A stretch of 64,000 nt of DNA from Larix kaempferi (GCA_027924585.1 BSBM01002100.1:720501-784500), one strand, 5' to 3'; shown: positions 32,838-44,640, counted from the stretch's first letter. Program-made: numbers and translations. The notes: generated by a model not told the origin, from the sequence alone.

Positions 32838-32965
32838 CACATCCTTTATATCAACATTGTAGGACATCTTACTTTGCTTTTTCCATATCCACATTCTTTA
32901 TATCAACATTGTAGGACATCTTACTTTGCTTTTTCCATATCCACATCCTTTATATCAACATTGTA
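32838..32965. repeat. Tandem repeat, 52-bp unit, 2.4 copies
   Basis: CACATCCTTTATATCAACAT starts at 32838, 32890 (CACATTC variant) and 32942; the units contain GTAGGACATCTTACTTTGC. It abuts the inverted gag segment. Confidence 0.9.
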
Positions 32966-33125
32966 ACCTCCTACATAATTCTGAATTTTAGAAATTGCAC
33001 TAGCCTCTCCCTTTCATTGTGTTTTCCCCCTTTCGCAAATTGCTTTCCTCTTCTTGTGATTTTGCTGCTTCTTCCTTGGACAATTTATCTACAACCCAAA
33101 AGCCAAGTGATAAGCCTTCTTCCTT
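32965..33125 (-). repeat. Inverted copy of a gypsy gag segment
   Basis: The reverse complement of this stretch matches plus-strand 36,920-37,085 of gypsy B: GGCTTATCACTTGGCTTT, then AATTGTCCAAG, AAAATCACAAGAAGAGGAAAG, GGCTAGTGCAA and TAGGAGGTTACAATGTTG. Its neighbours on both sides match gypsy B in the forward sense, so the piece was inverted within copy A. Confidence 0.85.
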
Positions 33126-33532
33126 CCATAGGGCCGAGAAAGTGGGAAGGGGTAGGGGGTTGGAAGGCTCTGTGAGATTATAAGAAATTTAAGCCTAATT
33201 GAAGGATGAGTTTATAAGAAATTTTAATTGTATATGTGAAATGTCAATTGGGTGCATAAAGAAACAATGTTTTAAGGGGACAACAACAAGACAAAGGAGT
33301 TTTGAAGTCTTGAAGATAAAGGTAGTTGGAAACATGTTTTAGCGATACACAGGTTCAATAAAAAATTTAAAGTTGAATGTGATACCAATGAGAACCATAT
33401 AAATGACACTTAGTCAAGAATGAAGATTGGTTGCATAATTTAGTGAAAATTTGAGGATGCAAAGAGGATATAGTTAGTTTATGGGCAAGAGTTATATGTT
33501 ATTGTACAAGCCGTAAAGAAATGGAGACACTA

Positions 33533-35480
33533 CACTACTACATTTGGGTGCAAAGTATGACATTGCTTTTGAACATTGTTAGTAAAAATGGTTTGTGACA
33601 TAAATTTTGGTGAAAATATTGAAGAATTTTTATTTTTTTTCCATACAACCTGTAATATATTAGTATTTGAATGATAATTCATCTTGTCAAAAGTTCAAAT
33701 CTTGGTTGTAGAAATTCCAACAATGACGTTCACATGAGGCCAAAAATAGAACTTTAATAAGTTGTTGACATTGTCAATAGATTTGACTTTGTTAAATGGA
33801 CATTCGAATTCCAAAATAATTGTAAAATCTGCTTAAACTCCAAGATATAGGGCGACAATTATGTGAAACTTTCAACGTCCATAATAGATTTTGTCATAAT
33901 TTTGACGACTACAACAATTATTTCTATCTACTTTCAACATCCATTTTTTTTACAAATTTTGGATTCTCTACATTATCGGAGTTATTTTCTTATAAATAAT
34001 TTGTAAACAAGTTTTGAATTCTTTGAATATATTTGTATATTGTACTAATATTGCTTTAGAGGATTTTGTTGATAGTTAACAATGTCACCAAAAGAGGAAA
34101 CTTTGAGGACCATCACCAAGTTAAAAGAGGAATATGGTGACAGTAAATGTTATTACAATGGAGAAAAATTCTAAGGTAATCAACTAAAAAACATCGTTGG
34201 GAATTGGGGCAATTTGAAGGGGGAAATGGATATCTCCCATTGACAAGTCACATTCATTATAAAAACATCATTTGGAATTGGGGCAATTTGAAGGGGGAAA
34301 TGGATATCTCCCATTGAAAAGTCACATTCATTATATGTTTTTATTATTTCCATCAAACATTCTATCACAATAATCTCTGATTTATATACTAAAAATATTT
34401 TATTTTTTGTAATTACAAATATAGTGTCCTATCCTTAAATTCCCTAAGAATATACCAAAATTAAATTATAGTAGAAATATTGGTGAACAAGTTGTTGGAG
34501 GTGAAATTAATCCTATGGAAGAAAATGACACTAATATGATTGAGAATAATGGGATAAATAGATTGATCCATGGCATGTTTGCTTCAATGGATGCAAATTT
34601 AATGATATTTGTGATGTACCTTTCTTTGATAGGGCATAGAAACCCTTATGTGAAGGCTCACATACAATTCTTCTCTCGGCTATTTTGTTAATGGTTAATT
34701 TCAAGGTATTGAATAATTTGTCAAACACCTATCGCACATAGATCCTAAGGTATGCAATATAATTTCATGCACGAAGCACCTTTTTTTGGGTGTAAATTGT
34801 ATAAACAATGTATTATTGTTGAATATACATTACAATAAATAATTTTTGAATGTTGTAGATTGTAAGGTGATTTTCTCCTACCACCTTCAAATACTTTACC
34901 TCGCACATATCAAGAATTGTCTCTTGTTGAAAAATATATGAATAGAGTATGAATCTATTGAAGCATTTACTAATGATTGTATTATATATTATGGACAACA
35001 TGAAACAAAGTTGGAATACCATGAACATAGAATTAATGGATATTGAACTGATCAAGTAACAAATAAGGTGTCATGCAAAGTTCTATTCCCATAATTTTAC
35101 ATTTTCAATAATTGTTTAGTTGCAAAAACATAACACAATTTATGGATTGCCATGAATGGAAGAGAAGTGAAGATGATGTTATGTGAATGCCTACCGATGG
35201 TACTGCGTTTGCAGATATCAAGGAAACATGGTCAATTTTTTAAGAAGAACCTTATAGCGTTAATGTTTCATTAATAGCCATTGGTGCCAATCCATTTGGA
35301 GAGATCATGTTTATTTATTCAGTGGCTTATTTTTGTTATAAACAATAACCTCCCTCTTTGTATGCCAATAAAGAGAGAGCATGCATTGTTGGCAATTATT
35401 GTTTTATGTATTGTTTACAATAATATTTTCAACATAACATTTCATTTGTCTTATTTGTTACATAATTTATTATATGCATA
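33533..35480 (+). mobile_element. CACTA (En/Spm) transposon A, 5' end and transposase remnant
   Basis: Begins exactly at CACTACTACATTTGGG, a CACTA-type terminus, after CTA (33530-33532). The outer gypsy reading frame ends here. Sub-terminal AT-rich sequence with repeated TTTTGTCATAATTTTGACG-like words follows. Transposase (TNP2-type) is readable in order: a PLCEGSHTILLSAILL stretch (34,640-34,700), TNDCIIYYGQHETK (34,969 on), TDQVTNKVSCKVLF, EWKRSEDDVM, PTDGTAFADIKETWS, NPFGE (35,288) and NNLPLCMPIKREHALLAIIV (35,341-35,400). Frames shift several times. No 3' terminus was found, so it is truncated on the right. Confidence 0.85.
34187..34334. repeat. Tandem duplication, 2 x 74 bp, in CACTA A
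   Basis: AAAAACATCGTTGGGAATTG at 34187 recurs at 34261; both units hold GAAGGGGGAAATGGATATC. CACTA B (about 59,040) has the unit once, so the duplication arose after the two copies separated. Confidence 0.9.
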
Positions 35481-36464
35481 AGCTAATAAATATATCTATT
35501 TTTAAATAATTAGGTAGGTAGGGGAGCAGAGGTAGGATGGATTAAGTGGTCAAGAGGAGTAATTGAGGTTGGGGAGTGTCTAAATCGTTAAAAAAAATTG
35601 TTTTGATTTATTATTCCCTATTGTAGAGGCTTTCTTCACCGTCTGATTGTATGGAGAGCTTATATCACAAAACTTGAGTCCTAAGGTCTGTTATGCAAAT
35701 GAAAATTTTCAACATGTTCTTTGGAATAGGTATAACTAGTTTTTTTTTTATATAATCAAATTTGACATGGATTTGAGGATAAAACCTAGTAGCGAGGATA
35801 AAAATTGTCATTCGGGTAGTTGTAGAGCTGTCCAAATGTGAAAATGCCCTTGTACATAAATACTACCATTCAATTTTGAGCATATCCGATCATGTTCGAC
35901 ATACCATGTCGGGGAATCTAAAAGATTAAAGAAGTTAAAGGTCAAAAGGGGAGTTGAAAAGACTAATAAAATATCGTGAGGGAAAATTTCAATTTAAAAC
36001 ATAAACCCTTCGAATATGATAAAAAATTAAAAAAAATTGCACACACGGGGTCTTTTGTTACTAGACTTTACAAGACTATACTTTTTTTTAAGACCCAAAC
36101 AATTGATTGGAGAATCCATGAGTTGGCTGAGTTTGAAAGCCCCCAAAACCTACAGGCATTATGTTCCTTTGGCAAGATTGTTGATTCTACCCGAGACTCA
36201 GTCATGAGCTTATCCATGATACAAAATAGCTATAATGACCCTAGACAAAGTTACATAACACTTTAAACACATGAGATAAAAGTAAAAAACAAGAGGTGGA
36301 ACAATGCAACAAATGTGGGAAGAGAACTTGCAAGGCAAACCAACTTGACAATGCAAATGCCACAAACTATCATGGTTGTGTTATAAAATAGAAAGATCAA
36401 ACATACATTCAATGGATGTAACTCTATCCAACAACCCATAATCATCAATTAAGCGTAAAAAAAC
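35481..36464. other. No gene recognised
   Basis: One 96-codon plus-strand frame (35976-36266, start MRENFNLKHKPFEYDKKLKK) has no recognisable motif. A short block at 36,176-36,216 (GATTCTACCCGAGACTCAGTCATGA) resembles 32,572-32,600, so part of the gypsy A/B duplication may begin here. Confidence 0.4.
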
Positions 36465-36779
36465 AAAGCCAAGGAAGCAGAGTCTACTTAACTAGGATCA
36501 ATTAAGAATTTAAAGGGTGTTCCACAACGTAGTCGACTTAGGGCTAGTTGAGGCCTCAACAACTTCGTGAGATGGAAATGTTATTGTAGTTTGATAAAAT
36601 TAAATATCATTAAGAACTAAGTTTTGTGATTACCAAATTGAGAGAACATGCTTCACTATTTTGGGACACTTTGCAATGGAGAGATAACAAAACAACATGG
36701 AAAAGATGGGACAGGATGGTATCCAAACTAAAATGTAAACTTTTCATTGAATGTCTTGATACAATTGCTTAAGAAAAAA

Positions 36780-37165
36780 GAGAAGAAGCTTGAGTACATA
36801 AGAATAATGTAGATTAGGGAAAAGTATTTGGAGTGTTGAATCCATTGCAAAGTATGTTAATGGCTTGAGATTTAACATATAAGATGGAATAAGTTTGATG
36901 GATGTTTGGTCAATGTTGAAGGCTTATCACTTGGCTTTAGGGTTGTAGGTAAATTGTCCAAGAAGGAAGAATCAAAATCACAAGAAGAGGAAAGAAATTT
37001 GTAACAAGAGGAAAACACAATGGAAGAAAGAGGCTAGTGCAAGTTCTACAAATCAAACTTTTGTAGGAGGTTACAATGTTGGATGGAAAAAACAAAGTAA
37101 AATTTATAGGCACATGCTTAAGTGTGGTGTACAAGGGCATAGAGCAAGTGAATGCTCATGGAATA
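36780..37165 (+). pseudogene. gypsy B gag with zinc knuckle
   Basis: The basic, Lys/Ser-rich end of gag is followed by the frame LKCGVQGHRASECSW (37,117-37,160). This is the CCHC zinc knuckle of plant gypsy gag with its first Cys replaced (C..CG..GHR..EC expected). Stops and shifts interrupt the upstream capsid. Confidence 0.65.
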
Positions 37166-37384
37166 TGAATGAAGGATTGAGATAAGAGCCTAGAACTCAT
37201 GACTAAAGCAACAAAAATAGTTGTGTAGGGTGATGTTTTTTAATTTTATCAAGAGTAAGGAGATAATCTTATGTTTCAAGGAGTTATGTTGAAACTAGAG
37301 AATTTGCATGAAGATTGGGAGCCTGGACAACTAAAGAAAATCTTCAAAATCATTTATAAGGAGGGAGGTAAAATGCATTCTTCA

Positions 37385-37660
37385 ATTATTGATAGTGGTA
37401 GTACATAAAACTTGGTTTCTATCAAAGTGACTAAGAAGCTACATTTGAAATGTACATGGAATCTTAGTGCTTGCAAAGTTTCATGGTTGCAAAAAGGATA
37501 TCAACTAACATTTTTAAAGAAATGTCTAATTATTTTTATACTAGGAATTATTGTGATAAATTTCTTTGTGATGCATTGCTCGTGGAAGTTTGTCATATTT
37601 CATTATGAAGACCTTGAAAATTTTATAAGAATGCCACTCACAATGGAAAGATAAACACTT
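37385..37660 (+). pseudogene. gypsy B aspartic protease
   Basis: SIIDSGST followed by NLVSIKVTKKLHLKC keeps the D-S-G catalytic triad (Asp codon at 37,391), with a stop two codons after. VSWLQKGYQLTFLKKCLIIF then matches the flap and post-flap region usual in this lineage (VSWL.KG....V...C...F.IG.Y.D.V.CDV). Confidence 0.7.
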
Positions 37661-37779
37661 GCCAAATTGGGAAGGAAATAAGCTTTTTAGTTGTAGACAA
37701 TGAAGGCAAAAAATGATGACTTGAGATAACATACACAAGGGAATATTATCTTCATTGAAACTGTTCCTAAAAGAAGTCA

Positions 37780-38093
37780 AGTTGACTAGGTTTTCTTTTT
37801 CCATATTTCCAAAAGATAGTTCAATAGTAAAAAGTTATGTTCTAGTAGAGTTTAGTGAATTATTGGAGAAGTTGAAGGATATAATTTTAGGGGACATACC
37901 ACTTGGTTTTTTGCCAGTGATACGATTTTCTCAATAAATTGATTTAATCAAATCTACCTAACATGTCACCTCATGGACTAACTTCCGCAAAAATTAAAGA
38001 AGTGGAAAAAAGTTCAAGAATGGTTGGATAAAGGTTTAATTAGAGAAACCTTAAGCACATTTGTAATACCCACTATATTTTCACCCAATAAAC
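37780..38093 (+). pseudogene. gypsy B reverse transcriptase, N-terminal part
   Basis: Frames read LVEFSELLEKLKDIILGDIP + LGFLPVIRF (lead-in LP..R.I), then WLDKGLIRETLS-like and PTIFSP words, that is, G.I..S.S....P..... of plant gypsy RT. It is cut at 38,093 by the solo LTR. About 15 codons of the usual KKDGSWRMCVDYR segment are missing at the junction. Confidence 0.7.
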
Positions 38094-39969
38094 TGTTATT
38101 TTTTTTTTATATCTTAATGCAGAATTATAGTAGAACTTGAAATCAATGAATAACCAAAAGCATAAGCATTCACATGAGACACATTATTTACCTTGGGGAA
38201 ACCCTCTAGTACTTGAGGGAGAAACCCCCAACAAAATCTTCTCTAGAATACTAATAGATACCTGCAGAGAATGTATTTACAATGACCAAATTACATCAAG
38301 CACCCTTGGTGCATTATCAGAGAGAAATACTAAGCACCCCTAGTGCAATCACAAAGCAAGAGAGAAGAGAATAATAAAAGAAACTAGCAGTTGATTTTCC
38401 ACTAAGACCAATTCGCAGATTTGGTAACATGCACAGTTCCTTCAAGAGAGATTCACTTTTCACCTTGATCTCATCAAAGCCTGCATTACAAGTGTAGCAT
38501 ACATCTCATTCTTGGCTTAATGTATAGCCTTTTGAATTCAATATGAACTCGCCTTCCAACTGGATGCTAGATCACTTAGTTAGGTTTACTAACTCAAGTG
38601 TCATATTTTAGTTTAACTTTAGCGTCTTTATGCAAACACTTAGTTAATTATATCTTCTACTTCAAGATGAACTCGCCCTTCAACTAGATTCTAGACCACT
38701 CAAGTGTTGTCTTTTAGTTTAGCTCAAGTGTCGTCATGCAAATACTTTAGTTAACTCAAGTGTCGTCATGCAATCACTTAGTTAACTAGATCTTCTTTGT
38801 TATCTCTTAGTTAACTCTTTTAACTGAAGTCTTTCTTGTTAACATCACTGAAGTACAATTCAAGTTCTCTCTTAATTAACTGAAGTATTTCTTTATCACT
38901 GAAGTGAACAATTCGAGTTCTCTCTTATCTTAACATATCTTATCTTTCTCTCTTGTCTTATCTGCATGATCCACTTGTGCCATCTTTACTTTATTTATCA
39001 TCTCAAATATACTAAGGATATTTTTCAAATGGCGTGAGCATCTTGTTCTACTATCGTTCCAAGTGGTCATATGCTAAAGTAATTCACCCTAGAGGTGGTG
39101 AGTCTCTAGAGGAGACTTAATAGCTCAACCATGGTTAGTAGTGTTAATTTTTGAGCAAATATGATGAGCTTTGAACTTTACAACTTTAAGTGTGGAAATA
39201 TTGAATACTTGAACCAAATCACATGAAACATTCAACCATAACACAAGATGTACCTTGGGGAAAATCCTCAAAACAATGAGGATGAGAAACCCTAGCAAAT
39301 CTTCAAAGTATAATTATGATAGATAGCAGGGAATGTCTTTTAAAAACTAGAAGATTGCTTTTGGCACCCTAGGTGCTGGATAAGAGAGAATACTAAACAA
39401 TATATAATAGAGCTCAACTGTGTCAACTTGCCATGTTCCCAACACATTAATAACAAACAAGAATAATATCCTACACAAAGAGAAGCACCTTGCTTTCAAG
39501 GGAGAAGAGAACTCGATTCACATTGAATTCATCAATCATGTATAATATATTTATACATTATCGTCTTCTACTTTTATCTTTTGACTTCAGTATGAACTCG
39601 TCCTCCGCGTGGATTGTTATGCAACCAAGTCCCAGAAATAGCATAAAAATAGCAGAAATATACCAGAAGAAAGTAATCCATTCCTGAATAATGAAGAACA
39701 TAGATGAATATCAAGCCTCTTCGAGGGAGAAACCTCCTTACACAATGTACTAAGTACATAAGACAAGACAAGATACAATGATGATTAAAATGAAAATATA
39801 TCCTTCCTATATATAGGAGACAAAGGTGTACAATAACAACTAATAGACCCAAGCCGACATCAATAATATGTAATGCACCACAATATAGGGGGCAATGTGC
39901 CACTCTATAGGGGGTAATGTACCATCATTGAGGGCTCAACATGACCCTCCCCATGAAAAAATGTTGTCC

Positions 39970-40455
39970 TCAACACTGAAGTAGTTCTGGATGCCGCTGT
40001 ATAAAGGACTTGTCTTTCCATGTTGAATCTTTCGCGGGTAGGTTCTTCCATTTAATGAGATACTCTGGAATTGATCGTTTCCAAAGCTTTCTGATTCTTG
40101 TTTCAGTGATTGCTTGAGGATCCAAGATTATTTTTCCTTCCTCATCATGTTCTAGTAATATCGTTTGAAGTGGTATCTTGTCATCAATTACCTTCTTTAA
40201 ACATGAAACATGGAAAACTGGATGGACTCGTGAAGATGTAGGAAGTTCCAATTTGTAGGCCATACTACCAATCTTTTGTAGCACCTTATAGGGACCGTAG
40301 TATTTAGGTGATAATTTATTATCCTTCTTGGTGTTGTTCAAGGACATTTGTTTGTATGGTTGTAATCTTAAAAATACCCAATCCCTTACATCAAAGCTGC
40401 GTTCACTGGAGTGTTGATCTGCTTGTTGTTTCATTCGATTATGTGCCAAAGTCAA
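39970..40455 (-). pseudogene. Chromovirus integrase C-terminus and chromodomain
   Basis: One open frame of 161 codons: AHNRMKQQADQHSSERSFDV leads to GDWV-like VRDWVFLRLQPYKQ, then KLSPKYYGPYKVLQKIGSMA and RVHPVFHVSCLKK, the GPY/F module of gypsy integrase. The tail PEYLIKWKNLPAKDSTWKDK is a chromodomain, thought to direct insertion to particular chromatin. This module is the longest intact part of the element. Confidence 0.9.
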
Positions 40456-41171
40456 GTTGTCCTTTAAGAGTTGAAGAACTTGTTGTTGATGCTACATGTG
40501 GTCTTCCACTGCTTGAACCTTAGATGAGTCTCTTAGTGAAGATGTGATGGATGGTGGATGGTAGCCATAAAGTGCCATATATGGGGTAATTTTTGTTGAT
40601 GTATGGAAGGAAGTGTTATACCACCATTATACCAAGGGTAACCATTTGGCCCATTGTGTTTGTTTATCAGCTGTAAAACATCGAAGATATGCTTCCAAAC
40701 ATTTGTTCATTATCTCTGTTTTTCCATCAGACCGAGGATTATAAGATGAGCTATGAGCTAGCTGAGTACCCAAACAGGAAAATAATTCAGTCCAAAAATT
40801 GCCAGTGAAAAGCATATCCCTATCACTTATTATAATATTTGGAGTACCGTGTAGTTTTTGGATTAGGCTTCATAAAAGAAGTGGCGATTGTGCTAGATTT
40901 AAAACTGTGAGATAGTGCACAAACGTGTGCATATTTAGTAAGTCTATCAACAACCACCATGATGACACTCTTTCCTTCAGAATGTGGTAAACCTGTGATA
41001 AAATCCATTGAGACCTCTATCCATCATTGGCTTGGAATGGCAAGTGGTTGTCGAAGACCCGGGGTCTTAATTGTTTTCACTTTATTTTGTTGGCAAACCA
41101 AACATTCTGTCACAAATATTTAAATATGAATTTTAATACCATCCCAAAAAAAAATCTTTCTTGACCCCGTG
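40456..41171 (-). pseudogene. Chromovirus integrase core
   Basis: Pieces in two frames: MDFITGLPHSEGKSVIMVVV followed by DRLTKYAHV carries the first catalytic Asp region (40,930-41,008). LFTGNFWTELFSCLGTQLAH and SYNPRSDGKTEIMNKCLEAY carry the second Asp region and the catalytic Glu region (40,627-40,815), with a frameshift and stops between. Confidence 0.85.
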
Positions 41172-41948
41172 TTAGTTTTTTAAGAAACCCGAGTGCCCTC
41201 CTAACGATGAGGAGTGGAATTCCAAAAGTACCTTTTGCTTGAGTTGGGAACTCTTACAAAGATATAAGCGATCCTTGTACCGTGGCAAGTCATATTTCCA
41301 CACAAATGTATTAGAGGCACTGGGATATTGCTGCATCTTTTGAATGAATGCCCATATTTCTTCATCATTCTTCCATTCATCCCTTGATTCGATTATCCAA
41401 TCTGGTTGGATGATGGAGATAACATAGAGAAATGCTTCAACATCCTCATCTTTCCTGGAGAGTGCATCTGCCACAACATTTTGCGTACCCTTTTTGTAGA
41501 TGATTTCAAAGTCATATCCCAACATCTTTGTTACCCATTTTTGCTGCTCTTCTTAAGATAGCCTTTGTTCCAAGAAATATTTAAGGCTATCATAATCAAT
41601 TTTAACCTTGAAATGTCTTCCTATGAGGTAGGGGCGCCATTGCTTCAGGGCATGTAGAATTGCTATCATTTCCTTCTCATAAATTGGTTTGTGTAGATTC
41701 TTCCCCTTAATTGGATGACTTTAAAAGGAAAGGGGCCTTCCATCTAGTTGCATTAGAACAGTACCAATGCCATTCCCTGATGCATCACATTCCACGATGA
41801 AGGGTTTTGTGAAATTAGGTGTAACGAAGACTAGAGCTCTGCACATGGCCTCTTTCAGATCTTCAAAGGCCTTAGTTGCATCTGGAGTCTATGAAAATGC
41901 ATCATTTTTCAGTAATGTTGTTAAGGGTGATGCTATTCGCCCATAATT
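41172..41948 (-). pseudogene. Chromovirus RNase H and integrase zinc-binding region
   Basis: The frame 41172-41525 reads LGYDFEIIYKKGTQNVVADA followed by LSRKDED (the end of RNase H in gypsy), then YLCKSSQLKQKVLLEFH and SSLGGHSGFLK (start of the HHCC zinc finger, cut by a stop). The RNase H proper, 41,530-41,948, is interrupted by stops. Confidence 0.85.
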
Positions 41949-42860
41949 CTAAACAAACTTGCGATAATATCCCATCAACCTGAGAAATCCCCTAAGGTGT
42001 TTTAGGATTATAGGGATCTTCCATTCTTGGATTGCTTTATTTTTTTTAGGGTCTACCTTAGCGCCTTCATGAGAGACGATATGACCCAGGTATTCCACCT
42101 CCTGTACTCCAAAGAAACATTTGGAGGGTTTTTCATATAAATGTTGTTCCTCCAATAGTGTGAGCACCTTATGAACATGTTGAACATAAGATTTCCAATA
42201 TTTACTATAGCTCAATATATAATCAAAGAATACTAACACAAATTTTTGAATAAAGGCCCTGAAGATGGAATTCATCAAACCTTGAAATGTGGAAGGCACA
42301 TTTTTAAGGCCAAAAGGCATGACCAAAAACTCATAATGGCCTTCATGAGTTCGGAAGGATGTTTTTGGAATGTCCTCTTTCTTCATTATGTTTTGATGAT
42401 AGCCTAACCAAAGATCCAAATTGGTGAAGTAAATTGCGTTGTGTAATTCATCTAACAATTTATCAATAACCGGAATGAGGAATTTATCTTTAATAGTGAG
42501 CTTGTTTAGCTCTCTATAATATACACCCATACATCATGCGCCATATTTTTTGTGCACCGATATTACTGGAGAAGAGTAAGAACTTTGGCTAGGTTTAATT
42601 ATTCCAACCTCTAACATTTCTACGACCATATGCTCAATTTCACTTTTCTGGGCATAGGGATATCTAGAAGGCTTGATATTGGAAGGAACACTTCCCGGAA
42701 CCAAGTATATAGCATGATCATATTCTCGAGTAGGTAGGAGACATGTGAGAATATTATCAAATACCATGGAATGATTGTCAAAGACCTGTTGTAGCTCTGG
42801 AGAGATGGACAATTTAGGTGTTTGAACATCTAATGAGAAAAATTGTGCAATTACACCCAA
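41949..42860 (-). pseudogene. Chromovirus reverse transcriptase
   Basis: 42534-42860 gives the lead-in (SNIKPSRYPYAQKSEIEHMV, then VGIIKPSQSSYSSPVISVHK). After a stop, 41949-42530 continues VYYRELNKLTIKDKFLIPVI, then NLDLWLGYHQ, TSFRTHEGHYEFLVMPFGLK and NVPSTFQGLMNSIFRAFIQK. The catalytic box reads FVLVFFDYILSYSK: the second Asp of the usual FFDD is Tyr. YLGHIVSHEGAKVDPKKNKA closes the domain. Confidence 0.92.
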
Positions 42861-42941
42861 TTGTTCCTTTCACAAAAGCTTGGTCATGCCATTAGAGTTG
42901 ATTATCTTACCAGGTCTCCCCGTGATACCTCTGAACACACA

Positions 42942-43290
42942 TTATTTTCTTCCCTGACAAAATTTCAAGAAAAGCTCTTGAAAATTAAAAGCTATTGTTC
43001 CCAGGGATTGTAGCCATTGGACCCCTAGGACCAGATTGACCCCACCCATTGGAATGGTGATCATTGGACTATTTAGGAAATACTTTCCCATAGAGAGATC
43101 TATCTTATGACATTTTCCTGAGAAATTTATAGTTCCTCCATCTGCAACCATCACTTGAAACTCTGGTGCTGGATATATAAAGCAATTTAAAGCCCGCGCT
43201 ATCTTACAATGAATAAAATTGTGAGTACTTCCATAATGAATTAGTACTGTTACCTTTCTCTTCTTAATATAGCCTTCTATCTTGAGAGTT
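42942..43290 (-). pseudogene. Chromovirus aspartic protease
   Basis: The frame reads VTVLIHYGSTHNFI (43,222-43,262) where the family has LIDSGSTHNFI, so the catalytic Asp is His. FQVMVADGGTINFSGKCHKI and NLVLGVQWLQSLGTIAFNFQ follow, the usual V.DG..L.C.G.C and VLG.QWL..LG.I..DF pattern. Confidence 0.85.
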
Positions 43291-43334
43291 TGAGGAGTGC
43301 TAATTCCATCTAAATAATTGCAAGATATGGTTGC

Positions 43335-43755
43335 ATTAGAGGAAATTTTGGGTCTAAAATGGGCCTTCTAAGGAAATAATAGAATAATAGTTAAAACAAT
43401 AAAATAATATTTATGAATTTTGGAGGAAGAGAGAAAAACTACTTTTTTTTATTTGTATTTTCAACATATATCCCTGTGGTTTTACTCAAATTTCGAGTGG
43501 GAGCACTCGTTGGTTGCGGAATTGAATTCCGCATGCAACGAGTTCTCCTGCTCGAAATTTGAGTAAAACCACAGGGAGATATGTTGAAAATATGAACAAT
43601 TTTTTTTTTTTATGACAAATATGCCAAGTCAACCATTATGGTAAAGTTGTTTTCTTGAAATTCTATTGGTTCTTGAATTCCAACTCATCAAGAAATTATG
43701 GTTGGTTATTTTTCATATAAGGACCATTTTAGACCCCAAATTTCCTCTAATGGGT
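43335..43755. repeat. Foldback/palindromic insert in gypsy
   Basis: Core inverted repeat 43453-43600: the left arm TATTTTCAACATATATCCCT...TTGCGGAATTGAATTCC meets its near-perfect reverse complement, arms about 70 bases with almost no loop. Outside it, ATTAGAGGAAATTTTGGGTC (43,337) is answered in reverse by GACCCCAAATTTCCTCTAAT (43,733), extending the foldback to about 420 bp with unmatched spacers. It has the form of a MITE or foldback element. Confidence 0.85.
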
Positions 43756-43839
43756 GAATTTATTCTGCTTCAATCCCCGATGTTGGTCACTGGTGTGAAT
43801 CCTCTTCTTTTGATGCTTCTTGTTCATTTTCTTCCTCTT

Positions 43840-44640
43840 CTTCACAATCTATGTAAAATAGTTTCTTCTCAGTGTACTTGCGGCCCTTACTGTATTTTCT
43901 ATCACAATTGTAACAAATCCGTTTTGCTCTTTTTCCTTTATTTGTTGTTGTGTCAACCTTGTAGGTTGTGGATGACTCGAGACCACACTTCTGTCCTTAT
44001 AGTTGTAAGTGGTAGACTTCCTTGTTGCCATAATTTTGTTTTCAACTTTTCTTTCCACCCTAAATGCATTCTCCAAGGACTTAGGTTCCCAAAGGTGAAC
44101 CTCATGTTGGATGTTATCCTTTAAAGTTCCAATAAATAAATCCAACAAATTATCTTCTGAAATATTCTTCACTCTGAGACTTAGCTTCTAAAACTGCTTG
44201 ATGTGCTCTATAACTAGACCTTTTTGCTTGAGATTTACCAACTTTTGCAAATTTGGCACTTGGTTTAGATCAAAGAATTGCTCCATCTGGAATATCCAAG
44301 TTATTGGATCATTGCCATCAAAATTTCTCATGTCAATTTTGGGAATAGGATAGTTCCTTGGACCTGAGTTGAACCCATGATGATGTAGTTAATCATCAAA
44401 TTTTTGGGTCGCAAACTTCTTGTTCTCCAACTGCTTTTCAATTTCTGCAATATGTGACTGGAATAAGTCCCATTTTCCCTCCTTATCCTCTTCTTGATTA
44501 TATGAATGAGGAATAAAACTATGTTTTATATCATTCATCAATTCCTTCAATTTTTGAAGATCTTCTTTACTGGCCATCCATTTGAGATCCTCTTTACTGG
44601 CCATCCCTTGAGATCCTCTTTACTAGCCATATTTTTCATT
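43840..44640 (-). pseudogene. Chromovirus gag
   Basis: Pieces: a repeated helical ASKEDLKWMASKEDLQKLKE (44389-44604), then NISEDNLLDLFIGTLKDNIQ and HEVHLWEPKSLENAFRVERK (43849-44172), the capsid C-terminal pattern (L...FI.GLK..I...V....P.SL..A..LA...E). A zinc-knuckle-like CIENTVRAAST stretch is not convincing. Stops separate the pieces. Confidence 0.75.

Larger units (their letters stand above)
32630..33532 (+). pseudogene. gypsy remnant A: leader, inverted gag piece, RNase H
   Basis: The left part (32,635-32,840) is collinear with gypsy B at 36,478-36,680 (GTCTACTTAAGAATTTAAAGGG...TTGCAATGGAGAGATA). 32,965-33,125 is a gag piece in reverse orientation (separate entry). From about 33,190 it is collinear with 58,115-58,440: KKQCFKGTTTRQRSFEVLKI is the gypsy RT thumb/RNase H entry (KQ.F.W...AQ.SFE.LK), and a weak ...LYAIVQ.LKKWRHY-type ending follows, where the CACTA element begins. 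Protease and most of RT are deleted. Confidence 0.75.
36465..38093 (+). mobile_element. gypsy B, left part (resumes at 57,585)
   Basis: A Ty3/gypsy element on the plus strand: leader, gag with zinc knuckle, protease, and the start of RT up to 38,093. RT continues at 57,585 after a 19.5-kb nested insertion with TSD TAAAC. LTRs were not identified. Gypsy A (32.6-33.5 kb) is a duplicate of parts of it. Confidence 0.8.

Noticed and set aside
34080-34330. BED-type zinc finger (hAT transposase) near KEEYGDSKCYYNGEKF
   Set aside because: Only one Cys aligns and the surrounding element is clearly CACTA; the zinc-finger reading is not supported.
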